NCBI GenBank assembly: GCA_025362815.1
Contig: JANYFG010000028.1
Location: 1 to 37,709, forward strand
Length of the DNA stretch: 37,709 nt
Direction of reading: 5' to 3'
Source of the DNA: Rhodospirillales bacterium
GTDB lineage: Bacteria; Pseudomonadota; Alphaproteobacteria; Acetobacterales; Acetobacteraceae
Of the stretch, positions 20,361 to 28,519 are shown one piece after another. The notes beneath the pieces are model-generated. The model was not told the DNA's origin. It saw nothing but the letters and a program-made list of their open reading frames with translations, and did no database searches. The position numbers were made by a program, and so were the translations under genes. Each line of letters starts with the position of its first letter. Position 1 is the first letter of the stretch.

Positions 20361-22037
20361 TTATGTCCGGCGCTGCATGAAGTCGCGGCCGACGAAGCGA
20401 AAGCCGATCGCCACGATCACCATCGTGGCGATGAGAAGCATGAAGCCCAGCGCCGCCAGGCGTTCGAAATTCCCTTCCTCGCTGAGGTCGAGCAGCATGA
20501 CCGACATCGTGCGGGTTTTGGGGCCGTAGAGGAACAGCGCCGTGCTGAGCTCGCGCGAGGCGGGGATGAACACGAGAAGCCAGGCGCCGATCATGCCGCG
20601 GCGCATGAGAGGGGCGAGGACGCGGCGGATGGCCACGATGCGGCCGCCGCCGAGGATGCGAACGGCCTCCTCCATCTCCGGATTGATGCCGCGAATGGCC
20701 GCGCTGGCCTGGGCGTAGCCCACGGGCAGGAACCGTGTGGTGAACGCCAGGATCAGCAGCGTCGCCGTTCCATACAGCGCGAAGGGCGGCGGGGCGTAGG
20801 CGGCGTAGAAGCCCACGGCGAGCACGATGCCGGGAACCACGATCGGCGCCATGCACAAAAAGCCCAGCACGTTGGCGCCGGGGAGCAGCCGGCGGCTGAC
20901 GATGTAGGCGATCGACAAAGTGAGCACGATGCCGATGCACGCGGCCGCACCGGCGTAATAGAAGCTGTTGAGCACAGACTGCCCGGCGGTTTCATGGCGG
21001 AACAACAGATACGCGAAATTGTCGAGCGTGAGATTGTCGAGGTGCCAGCCCCTGCCCCAGGCTTTCGCGAGCGCCGCCTGCGAGAGTGCTGCGTAGGGCA
21101 ACAGCACGCAGAGCGAGAGGACGAACGCCGAATATCCCAGGAGCACCCAGCGCCAGGGGCCGAGCTCGATGATGCGGCGTTCACCGCCCTTGCCCGTCAT
21201 GGAGACGAAACCGCGCCGGCGCAGGATGCGGCGTTGCAGGCCGAACAGGCACAGGGTGATCAGCAGCAGCGGCACGGCATAGGCGGCGGCGACCTCGGCG
21301 CGCACCGGCGGGCTGAAGAACTGCAGCAGCTGCGTGGTGACGACGTTGAAGCGCGCGGGGATGGCGATCAGCGCGGGGGAGCCGAACAGGGCGATGGCTT
21401 CGAGGAAGGTGATGATGGCGCCGCCGAGGATGGCGGGCAGCACGAGGGGCAGCGTGATGCGGACCATGGTGCGCAACGTGCCGCAGCCGAGCACGTTGGC
21501 AGCGTCTTCCATCTCCGACGACACCGTGTCGAGTGCGGAGCTGATGAAGATGAACAGATAGGGAAACGAGTAGAGCGCGATGATGAAGGTGAGGCCCGCG
21601 AAGGAATAGATGTTGAAGAGGCCCTCGCCGCTGCCGGTCAGCCCCATCCAGGCCTGGTTGAGCCAGCCGGCATTGGGGCCGGCCAGCAGGATCCAGCCGA
21701 TGGCGCCGAGATAGGGCGGGGTGACGAAGGCCGCGAGCGTCAACAGCTTGATGGCACCCTTGGCCGGCATGTCCGTTCGGCTGACGGCCCAGGCCATCGG
21801 CACCGCAAGGACGAGGCAGAGTGCGGTGACGCACACGCCGAGCATCAGGGTGTTCCACAGCGCCTGGATGTAGCGGGGGCGGCCGTAGGCGATGGCGTAA
21901 TTCGCCAGCGTCCAGTCCCCGGTATCGACCGCCTGAAGCGAGCTCAGCACCAGGCGCAGCATGGGGTTGATGACGAGGAAGGCGAGGATGGCCGCCAGCA
22001 GCACCCAGACGATGGTCAAAGGGTCGAAGCGGCGCAT
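20361..22037 (-). CDS. ABC transporter permease, fused two-domain type (system 1)
   Basis: A 558-residue membrane protein of the FbpB/AfuB type, in which two BPD_transp_1 domains are fused so that one polypeptide forms the channel. About twelve hydrophobic segments can be counted. The two EAA cytoplasmic loops that dock the ATPase are recognisable (MEDAANVLGCGTLRTMVRIT in the first half, MEEAVRILGGGRIVAIRRVL in the second). The ATG (22035-22037) lies one base after the stop of the substrate-binding protein gene, and the ATPase gene follows after 10 bp. Confidence 0.92.
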   Translation of the reverse strand: MRRFDPLTIVWVLLAAILAFLVINPMLRLVLSSLQAVDTGDWTLANYAIAYGRPRYIQALWNTLMLGVCVTALCLVLAVPMAWAVSRTDMPAKGAIKLLTLAAFVTPPYLGAIGWILLAGPNAGWLNQAWMGLTGSGEGLFNIYSFAGLTFIIALYSFPYLFIFISSALDTVSSEMEDAANVLGCGTLRTMVRITLPLVLPAILGGAIITFLEAIALFGSPALIAIPARFNVVTTQLLQFFSPPVRAEVAAAYAVPLLLITLCLFGLQRRILRRRGFVSMTGKGGERRIIELGPWRWVLLGYSAFVLSLCVLLPYAALSQAALAKAWGRGWHLDNLTLDNFAYLLFRHETAGQSVLNSFYYAGAAACIGIVLTLSIAYIVSRRLLPGANVLGFLCMAPIVVPGIVLAVGFYAAYAPPPFALYGTATLLILAFTTRFLPVGYAQASAAIRGINPEMEEAVRILGGGRIVAIRRVLAPLMRRGMIGAWLLVFIPASRELSTALFLYGPKTRTMSVMLLDLSEEGNFERLAALGFMLLIATMVIVAIGFRFVGRDFMQRRT

Positions 22038-22038
22038 G

Positions 22039-23061
22039 TCAGTTGCCGAACAGATCGCGCCATTGCTCGATCACCTCGGGGATGCCCTTGACGATCTGCT
22101 GCGTGGTGGGACGCAGGATCTTGCCCTCGGGCAGGCCACTCCCTTGAGCCGTGGGCCGGATCGGCGCGCGGCCGGCGTCTGCCATGACCTGGGCGTGCAC
22201 GGGGCCGCAGAGGAATTCCATGAACAGCCTGGCGGCGTTCGGGTGCGGCGCGTTGGTCATGATGGCCGAGGGCGAGACGACGATGACCGCGCCATCCGTG
22301 GGGTAGGTGACGCGGATGGGATTGCCGCGCGCGGCGGAGACCTTGGCCAGCCCCACCGGCCCCATCGCCACCTGGCGTTCGCCGGAGTTCAGCGTGGTGA
22401 CGCTGTCGTTCACGGAGCGGCCGATCTGGGGCTTGCCGCGTTCCAGATCCTCGAAGAATTTCCATCCATAGGTGTCGCGCATCACAACCACCCAGGTGCC
22501 GACGGTGCCGCTGAAACCGGGATGGCCCACGGTGACCTGGCCTTTCCAGCGCGGGGTGAGAAGGTCTTTCCACAGCTTCGGGGTTTCGGCGTCTGTCACG
22601 CGCCTTGTGTTGGCGAGCAGCACGCAAAGCTCCGCCACGGTGGCGTGATAGTATCCGTCCTTGTCCAGGCCGAGATAGTCGGGCGAGACGCCGGCGAGGT
22701 TGAGGGGGGCGTATTTGAGGAAGTTGCCGCGCGCCTTCAGGGTTTCGTCGTGACCGAGATCGGTGGAGCTGAACACGTCGCAGTTGGCGGAGTTGTTTTT
22801 GATGTCCTGCTGCAGGCGTTGGTAGGCGACCTGGGCGGTGGTTCGGATCACCGTGCATTTGATCTCGGGGTAGAGTTTGGTGAAGGCGGCGCCGGCCTGC
22901 TCGGCGCTTTCACCGTCGGTGTGGGCGGTATACCAGGTGACGGCGCCCTCCTTGCGCGCGGCGGCCTCGAGCTCGGCCATCTCAGCGCGGGCCGCACCGG
23001 GTGCGAGCCCCAGCGCGAGCGCCGATACGCCCGTGACCGCCGTTCTGCGCGTGATCAGCAT
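22039..23061 (-). CDS. ABC transporter substrate-binding protein, Fbp/AfuA-like (system 1)
   Basis: A 340-residue periplasmic binding protein. A twin-arginine-like signal (MLITRRTAVTGVSALALGLA, cleavage after ARA) is followed by the type 2 periplasmic fold (EGAVTWYTAHTDG, WKDLLTPRWKGQVTVGHPG, TNAPHPNAARLFMEFLCG). The iron-binding double tyrosine of true FbpA proteins is not visible at the equivalent region, so iron is unlikely as substrate. Start ATG 23059-23061 is set by a strong AGGGGGAGG Shine-Dalgarno 6-8 bases upstream and by the signal peptide. The frame continues upstream only as overlap with the CoA-transferase gene. A 16-bp palindrome sits just before the ribosome site. Confidence 0.9.
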   Translation of the reverse strand: MLITRRTAVTGVSALALGLAPGAARAEMAELEAAARKEGAVTWYTAHTDGESAEQAGAAFTKLYPEIKCTVIRTTAQVAYQRLQQDIKNNSANCDVFSSTDLGHDETLKARGNFLKYAPLNLAGVSPDYLGLDKDGYYHATVAELCVLLANTRRVTDAETPKLWKDLLTPRWKGQVTVGHPGFSGTVGTWVVVMRDTYGWKFFEDLERGKPQIGRSVNDSVTTLNSGERQVAMGPVGLAKVSAARGNPIRVTYPTDGAVIVVSPSAIMTNAPHPNAARLFMEFLCGPVHAQVMADAGRAPIRPTAQGSGLPEGKILRPTTQQIVKGIPEVIEQWRDLFGN

Positions 23062-23076
23062 GTTCAGCCTCCCCCT

Positions 23077-23092
23077 GATCGCCGCGGCGATC
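23077..23092. promoter_or_regulatory. Perfect 16-bp palindrome before SBP1
   Basis: GATCGCCGCGGCGATC is a perfect palindrome filling half of the 32-bp gap between the CoA-transferase and SBP1 genes, directly upstream of the Shine-Dalgarno. In mRNA it would fold as a six-pair stem with a CGCG loop. Such hairpins before a binding-protein cistron can protect the 3' transcript and raise expression of the binding protein, as in other ABC operons. It could also be a DNA operator. Confidence 0.45.
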
Positions 23093-23093
23093 G

Positions 23094-24269
23094 TTATCCG
23101 ATCACGCCCTTGCCGCGGTAGTCCGCGATCTGTTCGGCGCTGTAGCCAAGGCTCGTCATGATCTCGTCGGTGTGTTCGCCCGCCGATGGTGTGGCCGTGC
23201 GGATGGTTTTGGCAACGCCTTCGTGATTGATGGGCGAGGCGACCAGCGACAGCTCCCCGAGATCCTTGTGGGTGACCTTCGTGGCGATGCCGAGATGGCG
23301 CACCTGCGGGTCGGCAAAAACCTTGTCGATCGTGTTGATGGGGCCGCAGGGGATGCCGGCGTCCTCGAACAGTTCGATCCAGTGCAGGGAGGGTTTGTGC
23401 TTCGTCTCGGCGGCGATTGCCGCGTTGATGGCGGCGCGGTCGTCGCTGCGGCCTTTCATGGTGGACCATTTCGGGTCGGTGGCCCATTCAGGATGGCCGA
23501 TGGTCTCGGCGAAGCGGGTCCAAAGCCGGCCGGAGGAGGCGGCGATGTTGATGAAGCCGTCGGAGGCCGGGAAGACGCCGGTGGGAATGCCCGTCGGGTG
23601 GTCGTTTCCGGCCTGGCCCGCGACCTCGCCCGAGACGAGGTAGCGGGAGGCCTGGAAGTCCAGCATGAAGACCTGGACTTCGAGCAGGGAGGTATGCACC
23701 CAGCGGCCCACGCCCGTGGTGTGGCGTTCGAACAGCGCCGTCATGATGGCGAAGGCCAGCAGGTTGCCGGCGGTGAGGTCTGCGATGGGGATGCCCACGC
23801 GCATCGGGCCGCGACCGGGCTCGCCGGTGATCGACATGAGGCCGCCAAGGCCCTGGGCGATCTGGTCCACGCCGGCGCGCTTGCCGTAGGGGCCGGTCTG
23901 GCCGAAGCCGGAGATGCTGCCGTAGACGAGGCGGGGGTTGATGGCCTTGAGGTCGTCGTAGGAGATCTTGAGCCGGTGCTTCACGCTGGAGCGCATGTTT
24001 TCCACCAGCACGTCGGCGGTGGCGGCGAGCTTGAGGAACGCCGCGTGACCCTCGGGGGATTTGAGGTCGAGGTTCATCGTGCGCTTGTTGCGATGCAGGT
24101 TCTGGAAATCGAACCCGTCGCGCTTGCCGCCGATGTCCTCGCCGGCGGAGGCGGGGGGTTCGATGCGGATGACGTCCGCCCCCCAGTCGGCGAGGTGGCG
24201 CACGCAGGTGGGGCCCGCGCGGGCCAGCGTGAGATCGAGGACGATGAGGCCGCTGAGGGGGAGTGTCAT
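23094..24269 (-). CDS. CoA-transferase family III (CaiB/BaiF/Frc)
   Basis: Class III CoA-transferases move CoA from one acyl-CoA to a carboxylic acid, which activates an organic acid for breakdown. The 391-residue protein begins with the typical LPLSGLIVLDLTLARAGPTC. It has the catalytic aspartate D135 in KRAGVDQIAQGLGGLMSITG and the C-terminal FEDAGIPCGPINTIDKVFAD. The fold is an interlocked dimer. It follows the SDR gene by 9 bp and precedes SBP1 by 32 bp, so the acid it activates is probably the one brought in by the neighbouring transporters. The acid's identity cannot be read from sequence. Confidence 0.92.
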   Translation of the reverse strand: MTLPLSGLIVLDLTLARAGPTCVRHLADWGADVIRIEPPASAGEDIGGKRDGFDFQNLHRNKRTMNLDLKSPEGHAAFLKLAATADVLVENMRSSVKHRLKISYDDLKAINPRLVYGSISGFGQTGPYGKRAGVDQIAQGLGGLMSITGEPGRGPMRVGIPIADLTAGNLLAFAIMTALFERHTTGVGRWVHTSLLEVQVFMLDFQASRYLVSGEVAGQAGNDHPTGIPTGVFPASDGFINIAASSGRLWTRFAETIGHPEWATDPKWSTMKGRSDDRAAINAAIAAETKHKPSLHWIELFEDAGIPCGPINTIDKVFADPQVRHLGIATKVTHKDLGELSLVASPINHEGVAKTIRTATPSAGEHTDEIMTSLGYSAEQIADYRGKGVIG

Positions 24270-24278
24270 CTGATCAGC

Positions 24279-25025
24279 CTATATCAAAAACGCGCCGCCG
24301 TTCACATGGATGGTCTGGCCGGTGACGTAGCGCGATTGGGGGCCGCACAGCATGCGTACCATGCTGGCGACTTCCTCGGGGCGGCCGAGCCGGCCCGCGA
24401 GCGGCACGCGGGCGGCGGCGAGCGAGGCGCTGCCGTGGCCGGCTTTGCCGCGGACGGTGTCGATGAGGCCAGGGACGACGCAGTTGGCGGTGATCTTGTA
24501 GGGGGCGAGGTCGTGCGCCAGCGCGCGGGTCAGGCCCACGATGGCGGTTTTGGCGGTGACGACATGGGCGCGGTCGGTGGTGCCGGCGTGGGCAGACATG
24601 CCGCCGAGATTGATGATGGTGCCGCCCTGGGTTTTCAGCGCGGGTAGGGCCGCTTTCGCGGTCAGGAAGGCGCCATCGAGGATGACGGACATCACCTCGC
24701 GCCATTCTTCGTAGGTGAGGTCTTCGAACTTCGTCTCCCGGCGCAGGGCGGCGTTGTTCACCAGCGTGTCGATGCGGCCGAAGGCGGACAGGGCCGTGGC
24801 CATCAGCGCTTCCATGTCGGCCTGGGCGCTGACGTCGCCGTGGGCGAGGATCGCGGTGCCGCCCTCGGCCTCGATGAGTTTGACGGTCTCGGCCGCCGCC
24901 TCGGCGGACGTGTTCGCGTGCACGACGATTTTGGCGCCAGCGCGGGCAAGGTCCAGCGCGATCGCGCGGCCGATGTTGCGGGCGGCGCCGGTGACGACGG
25001 CCACCTGTCCTGTCATTTCAGTCAC
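24279..25025 (-). CDS. SDR-family oxidoreductase with non-canonical active site
   Basis: A 248-residue short-chain dehydrogenase/reductase: cofactor motif TGAARNIGRAIA, NNAA motif (DTLVNNAALR), and the C-terminal YVTGQTIHVNGGAFL. By alignment to the usual SS...YxxxK pattern, the catalytic serine position is glycine (G142 in INLGGMSA) and the tyrosine position is valine (V155). Lysine K159 remains, and His154 and Ser144 lie next to the lost residues. It may use a different proton donor or not be an oxidoreductase. The start is GTG at 25023-25025, overlapping the MmgE/PrpD stop as GTGA. An ATG nine bases downstream is an alternative. It is part of the operon SBP2 > MmgE/PrpD > SDR > CoA-transferase. 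Confidence 0.88.
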   Translation of the reverse strand: MTEMTGQVAVVTGAARNIGRAIALDLARAGAKIVVHANTSAEAAAETVKLIEAEGGTAILAHGDVSAQADMEALMATALSAFGRIDTLVNNAALRRETKFEDLTYEEWREVMSVILDGAFLTAKAALPALKTQGGTIINLGGMSAHAGTTDRAHVVTAKTAIVGLTRALAHDLAPYKITANCVVPGLIDTVRGKAGHGSASLAAARVPLAGRLGRPEEVASMVRMLCGPQSRYVTGQTIHVNGGAFLI

Positions 25026-26398
25026 GCGCGGAACTCCGAAAGGGATGCCAGGCTGGGCTGGTGGAAAAGATGCGAGATGGCGTCTGCCAGCCTGTCGGAT
25101 TGCCCGGCGGACCAGCCACCGAAGGCGCAGTTCTCGGCAAATTTGGCGTCCAGTTCCGCCTGCGGCAGCGGATCGCTTCGGCCGCCGCGCATGTGGGGCT
25201 GGCGGAGTTCGTGGACGGTGCCGTTGTGCAGAGTGGCCTTGATGTGGCCGGTGAAGTTGCGCGGGTATTCGTCAGCGGGGTCGACCCGGTAGGTGATCTT
25301 GCCGCAGAGATCGAGCACGTCCGCATCATGGATGCGGGCTTCGGTGAACTGGTTGAAGCCGGCGCGGCCATCGATGAAGCCCACCGCGATGCAGAACGGC
25401 GTGCTGAACTTGGCGGCGTAGGGCGTGGGCGGGCGGTGTTTCAGGGCCAGCGGGTCCCACAGGCGGTGGACGGTGCCTTCGCCGACATCGCAGACGATGG
25501 ACGCGATGTCGATGGACTGAACGCCGAGGCGGCGCAGCGCCACGCCGCAGTCGATGAAGGGCTGGGTCATGGTGCCGCAGGCGTAGGGCTTGAAGGCGAT
25601 GGTGGCCATTTTCCATTCGTGGCCGAGCCCACTCAGAAGTTCGCCGTAGTCGGGCGTGGCGGAGGGGGCGAAGGCCTTGTAGAACCCGTGGGTGCCTTCC
25701 AGAACGGTGGCAGGGCCGATGAAGCCGCCTCGCGCCATCAGCGCCGCGCGCAGACCGGATTGGGCGGCCCAGCCGGCATGCATGCGTTTGGTCCAGCTGC
25801 CATCGGCCAAATACTCGATGATGCCTGAGGCCATGCTCCCCGCGATGCCAATGGCGTTCGCGGTCTGGCCGGGGGTCAGGCCCAACGTGGCCGAGACGGC
25901 GGCGCTGGCTGCGATGGCGCCAATGACGGCGGTGGGGTGAAAGCCCGCCTTATGGATGGCCTTGGGGGTGACGAGGCTGAGGCGGCACAGGAGCTCGGAG
26001 CCGAGCACCAGGCCGCGCAGCAGCGCCTCCCCGCCCAGGTTTTCGCGTTCGCAGGCGGCGATCAGGGCCGGCACGAGCACGGCGCCGGAGTGGACGGGGC
26101 CGCCCTCGAACGTGTCGTCGTAATCCTCGCCGTGGGCGGCGGTGCCGTTGAGCAAGGCGGCGTCGAAACCGCTGCGGCCGCCGGCGTGCCCGAAGGCGGT
26201 GCAGGGACCGCCTTCATCCAGGGCCGCGAGTGTGGCGAGAACGTAGTCCTGGGCACGGGCGGCGACGCAGAGGCCTGTGACATCCAGCACAAGGTTCTGG
26301 GCCATCGAGACGGTTTCCGGCGGGAAACTTGCGGTGGCGGTGGCCGCCATCCAGTCGGCCAGCTTGCCCGCCAGCGCGGGCATTTCCGACTGTGTCAT
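25022..26398 (-). CDS. MmgE/PrpD-family protein
   Basis: MmgE/PrpD proteins include 2-methylcitrate dehydratase, cis-aconitate decarboxylase and iminodisuccinate epimerase, all acting on small polycarboxylic acids. The 458-residue protein has the two family lobes: GHAGGRSGFDAALLNGTAAH with the following EDYDDTF near the N-terminus, then GFHPTAVIGAIAASAAVSA, and a later SIVCDVGEGTVHRL segment. It is not close enough to any characterised type for me to name the reaction. The length is normal. It is separated from SBP2 by 9 bp and overlaps the SDR gene by four bases, so all are expected to be made together. Confidence 0.9.
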   Translation of the reverse strand: MTQSEMPALAGKLADWMAATATASFPPETVSMAQNLVLDVTGLCVAARAQDYVLATLAALDEGGPCTAFGHAGGRSGFDAALLNGTAAHGEDYDDTFEGGPVHSGAVLVPALIAACERENLGGEALLRGLVLGSELLCRLSLVTPKAIHKAGFHPTAVIGAIAASAAVSATLGLTPGQTANAIGIAGSMASGIIEYLADGSWTKRMHAGWAAQSGLRAALMARGGFIGPATVLEGTHGFYKAFAPSATPDYGELLSGLGHEWKMATIAFKPYACGTMTQPFIDCGVALRRLGVQSIDIASIVCDVGEGTVHRLWDPLALKHRPPTPYAAKFSTPFCIAVGFIDGRAGFNQFTEARIHDADVLDLCGKITYRVDPADEYPRNFTGHIKATLHNGTVHELRQPHMRGGRSDPLPQAELDAKFAENCAFGGWSAGQSDRLADAISHLFHQPSLASLSEFRA

Positions 26399-26407
26399 GC
26401 TTATTTT

Positions 26408-27460
26408 TTAAACTCCGAAGTATTCAGTGTATTTTTTCTTCACTTCTTCGACGGACGCTTCGAGTTCCAGCGGAATGGAGCGTAGCACCTTGATGTCGGA
26501 GAGCGGTTTGCGGCCCGGTGCCAGCTTCACGTCCGGGTGGAAGGAGCGGGTGCCGCCGGCATCGGCCATCAACTGCTGGCAGCGCAGGCTGAACACGTAT
26601 TCGGCGAACAGGCGCGCGGCATTGGGGTGGGGCGCGTCTTTCATCACGCCGACCTGGCCCGAGATCAGCGGCGAGCCTTCGGTGGCGTAGACCTCCTGGA
26701 TGGGATTGCCGAGTTCGCGCAGGTAGAAGACCACGTATTCGCTGCCGTCCACCATGATGGAGCGCTCGCCCTGGGCCACCTTCTTCGGCGGATCGGACGC
26801 TGACTGCACCTGCATGATACGCTGTTTGGCCAGGGTGTCGAAATACGGCCAGCCCAGTGCCTTTTCGGTGGCGTAGGTGGAGGTGACGATGGTGCCGCTG
26901 TAGCCCGGATGGGCCTTGACCATGCGGCCTTTCCATTTGGGCGCAAGCAGATCGGCGAAGGATCTCGGTGCGTCCTCCGGTTTCACCTGCTTGGTGTTGT
27001 AGGCGATGACGCTGAGCTGGGCGCGGACGGAGGCGAACTGGCCGTCAGGGTCCTTTTCGTCTTGTGGCCAAACGCGGGCAACTTCCGAAGGCACGTATTT
27101 GGCGAGCCAGCTCTTCTTTTTCCAGCCAAGGAACATGGTGACATCGGAGCTCTCGACGACGTCGGCGGCTTTGATGTTGCTGGCGTATTCCTGCTCGATG
27201 CGCTGCAGCACGCGCTCGGCGCCGGTGCGTTCGAGCTGGATGCGGATGCCGGGGTAAAGGGTCTGGAAGTCGGTCACCATTTTTTGGGCGACGGGCAGGT
27301 CGATGGAGGTGTGGAAGACGGCGGTGCCTTCCTTGGTGGCGGCGGCGATGAGCTCCGGGGCGGCGGAGGACGCCTGGGCGTGGGCGCGCGTGGTGCCGAG
27401 GGCGGCGGCGGAAAGGGCCAGAAGGGTGCGGCGATGCATTGGGGCATTGTTTTTGTTCAT
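26408..27460 (-). CDS. ABC transporter substrate-binding protein, Fbp/AfuA-like (system 2)
   Basis: A second periplasmic binding protein of 350 residues, with a signal sequence carrying HRRTLLALSAAALG and cleavage near AHA. The type 2 fold is clear (FADLLAPKWKGRMVKAHPGY, DAPHPNAARLFAEYVFSLRC). It is related to SBP1 but clearly diverged, so it may bind a related compound. It lacks the adjacent tyrosine pair that binds ferric iron in FbpA. A GGGGAGG Shine-Dalgarno precedes the ATG at 27458-27460. It heads the operon leading into MmgE/PrpD, SDR and CoA-transferase. Its permease and ATPase are probably the pair encoded at 28638-31378. Confidence 0.9.
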   Translation of the reverse strand: MNKNNAPMHRRTLLALSAAALGTTRAHAQASSAAPELIAAATKEGTAVFHTSIDLPVAQKMVTDFQTLYPGIRIQLERTGAERVLQRIEQEYASNIKAADVVESSDVTMFLGWKKKSWLAKYVPSEVARVWPQDEKDPDGQFASVRAQLSVIAYNTKQVKPEDAPRSFADLLAPKWKGRMVKAHPGYSGTIVTSTYATEKALGWPYFDTLAKQRIMQVQSASDPPKKVAQGERSIMVDGSEYVVFYLRELGNPIQEVYATEGSPLISGQVGVMKDAPHPNAARLFAEYVFSLRCQQLMADAGGTRSFHPDVKLAPGRKPLSDIKVLRSIPLELEASVEEVKKKYTEYFGV

Positions 27461-27499
27461 TTTTAGCCTCCCCTATTCATTCTTGTTCGTGGGTTTTTG

Positions 27500-27515
27500 A
27501 TACGAACGTTCTTAT
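27500..27515. promoter_or_regulatory. Imperfect palindrome upstream of SBP2, possible operator
   Basis: ATACGAACGTTCTTAT has a perfect GAACGTTC core with matching ATA/TAT flanks and one mismatched pair. It lies 40-55 bp before the SBP2 start, inside the 110-bp gap after the crotonase gene. This is a plausible place for a regulator of the SBP2 > CoA-transferase operon. No regulator gene lies in the cluster, so the cognate protein is unknown. Confidence 0.35.
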
Positions 27516-27570
27516 CGGGAGGGTTGCGCGGGGGGTGGTGGATTGTCAATGGATGGTTTGCCCTCGCTTT

Positions 27571-28377
27571 TCAGGTCCCGGTGAAGGTCGGCTTGCGTTT
27601 CTCCATGAAGGCGGCTCGGCCTTCGCGGTAATCCCGGCTGTCGAAGCAGTCGGCGATGCTGGCGTCGATGGCTCTTTGGTCGGCCGATGCGTCGTCCTTG
27701 GTGGCTTCGGTGACGGTCATTTTCATGGACATGACCGAGAGGGGGGCGTTGGTGGCGATGGTTTGGGCGAGTTGGGCGACGGTGGCGTCCAGATCGGCCA
27801 GCGGGACAACGCGGTGGACGAGGCCGATCTGGCGGGCCTCGGCGGCTGAAATGCGGTCACCGGTGTAGAGGAGCATGCGGGCTTCGGCCGGGCCCACGAG
27901 AGAGACGAGTTTTCTCACGCTGGTGTAGCCGTATGAAATGCCGAGCCTGGCGGCGGGGATGGCGAACTGGCTGTCTTCGGAGGCGATGCGAAAATCGGCG
28001 GTCATGGCGATGGCGAGGCCGCCGCCAATGCAGAAGCCTTGGATGCGGGCGATGATGGGCTTTGGGTAGGCCTCGAAGATTTTGCGGCCCGCGCGGGTTT
28101 TGCTGTCGTATTCGGCACGGGCGGCGGCGTCACCACGTTGTTTTTCGAACTGGCTGATGTCGGCGCCGGACACGAAGGCCTTGTCGCCGGCGCCGGTGAG
28201 CACCACCACGCGGATGCTGCCGGCGGCGTCGAACGCGGTGAGGATCTCACCCAGCCCCTCCCACATCTCGACGGACATGGCGTTGCGCTTTTCGGGCTGG
28301 TTGAAGGTGATGGTGCCGACCGGGCCATCGATCGCAGCGAGCATCTTGCCGCCGGCATATTGAATGAACGACATCAT
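27571..28377 (-). CDS. Crotonase-family protein (enoyl-CoA hydratase/isomerase-like)
   Basis: A 268-residue crotonase-fold protein that binds an acyl-CoA thioester. The oxyanion-hole segments are present (AFVSGADISQF and IQGFCIGGGLAIAMTADFRI). The two glutamates that add water in classical enoyl-CoA hydratases align with alanines here: A122 (GGGLA) and A142 (FAIPAARLG). A plain hydratase activity is therefore doubtful; isomerase, decarboxylase, hydrolase or another crotonase reaction is possible. It starts at ATG 28375-28377 with AAGGA just upstream. It is separated from SBP2 by 110 bp and from the upstream permease gene by a repeat element, so it probably has its own promoter. Confidence 0.88.
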   Translation of the reverse strand: MMSFIQYAGGKMLAAIDGPVGTITFNQPEKRNAMSVEMWEGLGEILTAFDAAGSIRVVVLTGAGDKAFVSGADISQFEKQRGDAAARAEYDSKTRAGRKIFEAYPKPIIARIQGFCIGGGLAIAMTADFRIASEDSQFAIPAARLGISYGYTSVRKLVSLVGPAEARMLLYTGDRISAAEARQIGLVHRVVPLADLDATVAQLAQTIATNAPLSVMSMKMTVTEATKDDASADQRAIDASIADCFDSRDYREGRAAFMEKRKPTFTGT

Positions 28378-28394
28378 GGATCCTTCGGGGTGGC

Positions 28395-28503
28395 TAGATC
28401 ATGACGCGTTTGGGTTGATTGACCCGAACGCATAAACATGATCGATCGAACAAGAGTAGCGCGTGACGATTTTTCTCCTACTCAAAATCATCACGCGCTA
28501 ATC
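28395..28503. repeat. Dispersed two-stem-loop repeat, copy 1
   Basis: Copy 1 of a repeat also found at 32946-33050. Stem-loop 1 is GCGTTTGGGT (28406-28415) with ACCCGAACGC (28422-28431), one T-G pair. Stem-loop 2 is TAGCGCGTGA (28457-28466) with TCACGCGCTA (28491-28500), extended past one mismatch by GATTTT/AAAATC. The two copies have different arm bases in stem 2 but each stays paired, while the CTACTCAAAATCATCA loop side is identical. It lies just upstream of the crotonase gene and just before a YHS gene fragment. Confidence 0.8.
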
Positions 28504-28519
28504 AACTGCGCGAGGTGTG

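Noticed and set aside
20109..22091. A 660-codon plus-strand frame opposite the system 1 ABC genes
   Set aside because: Highly charged, repetitive shadow of the ATPase and permease genes, which are clear on the minus strand.
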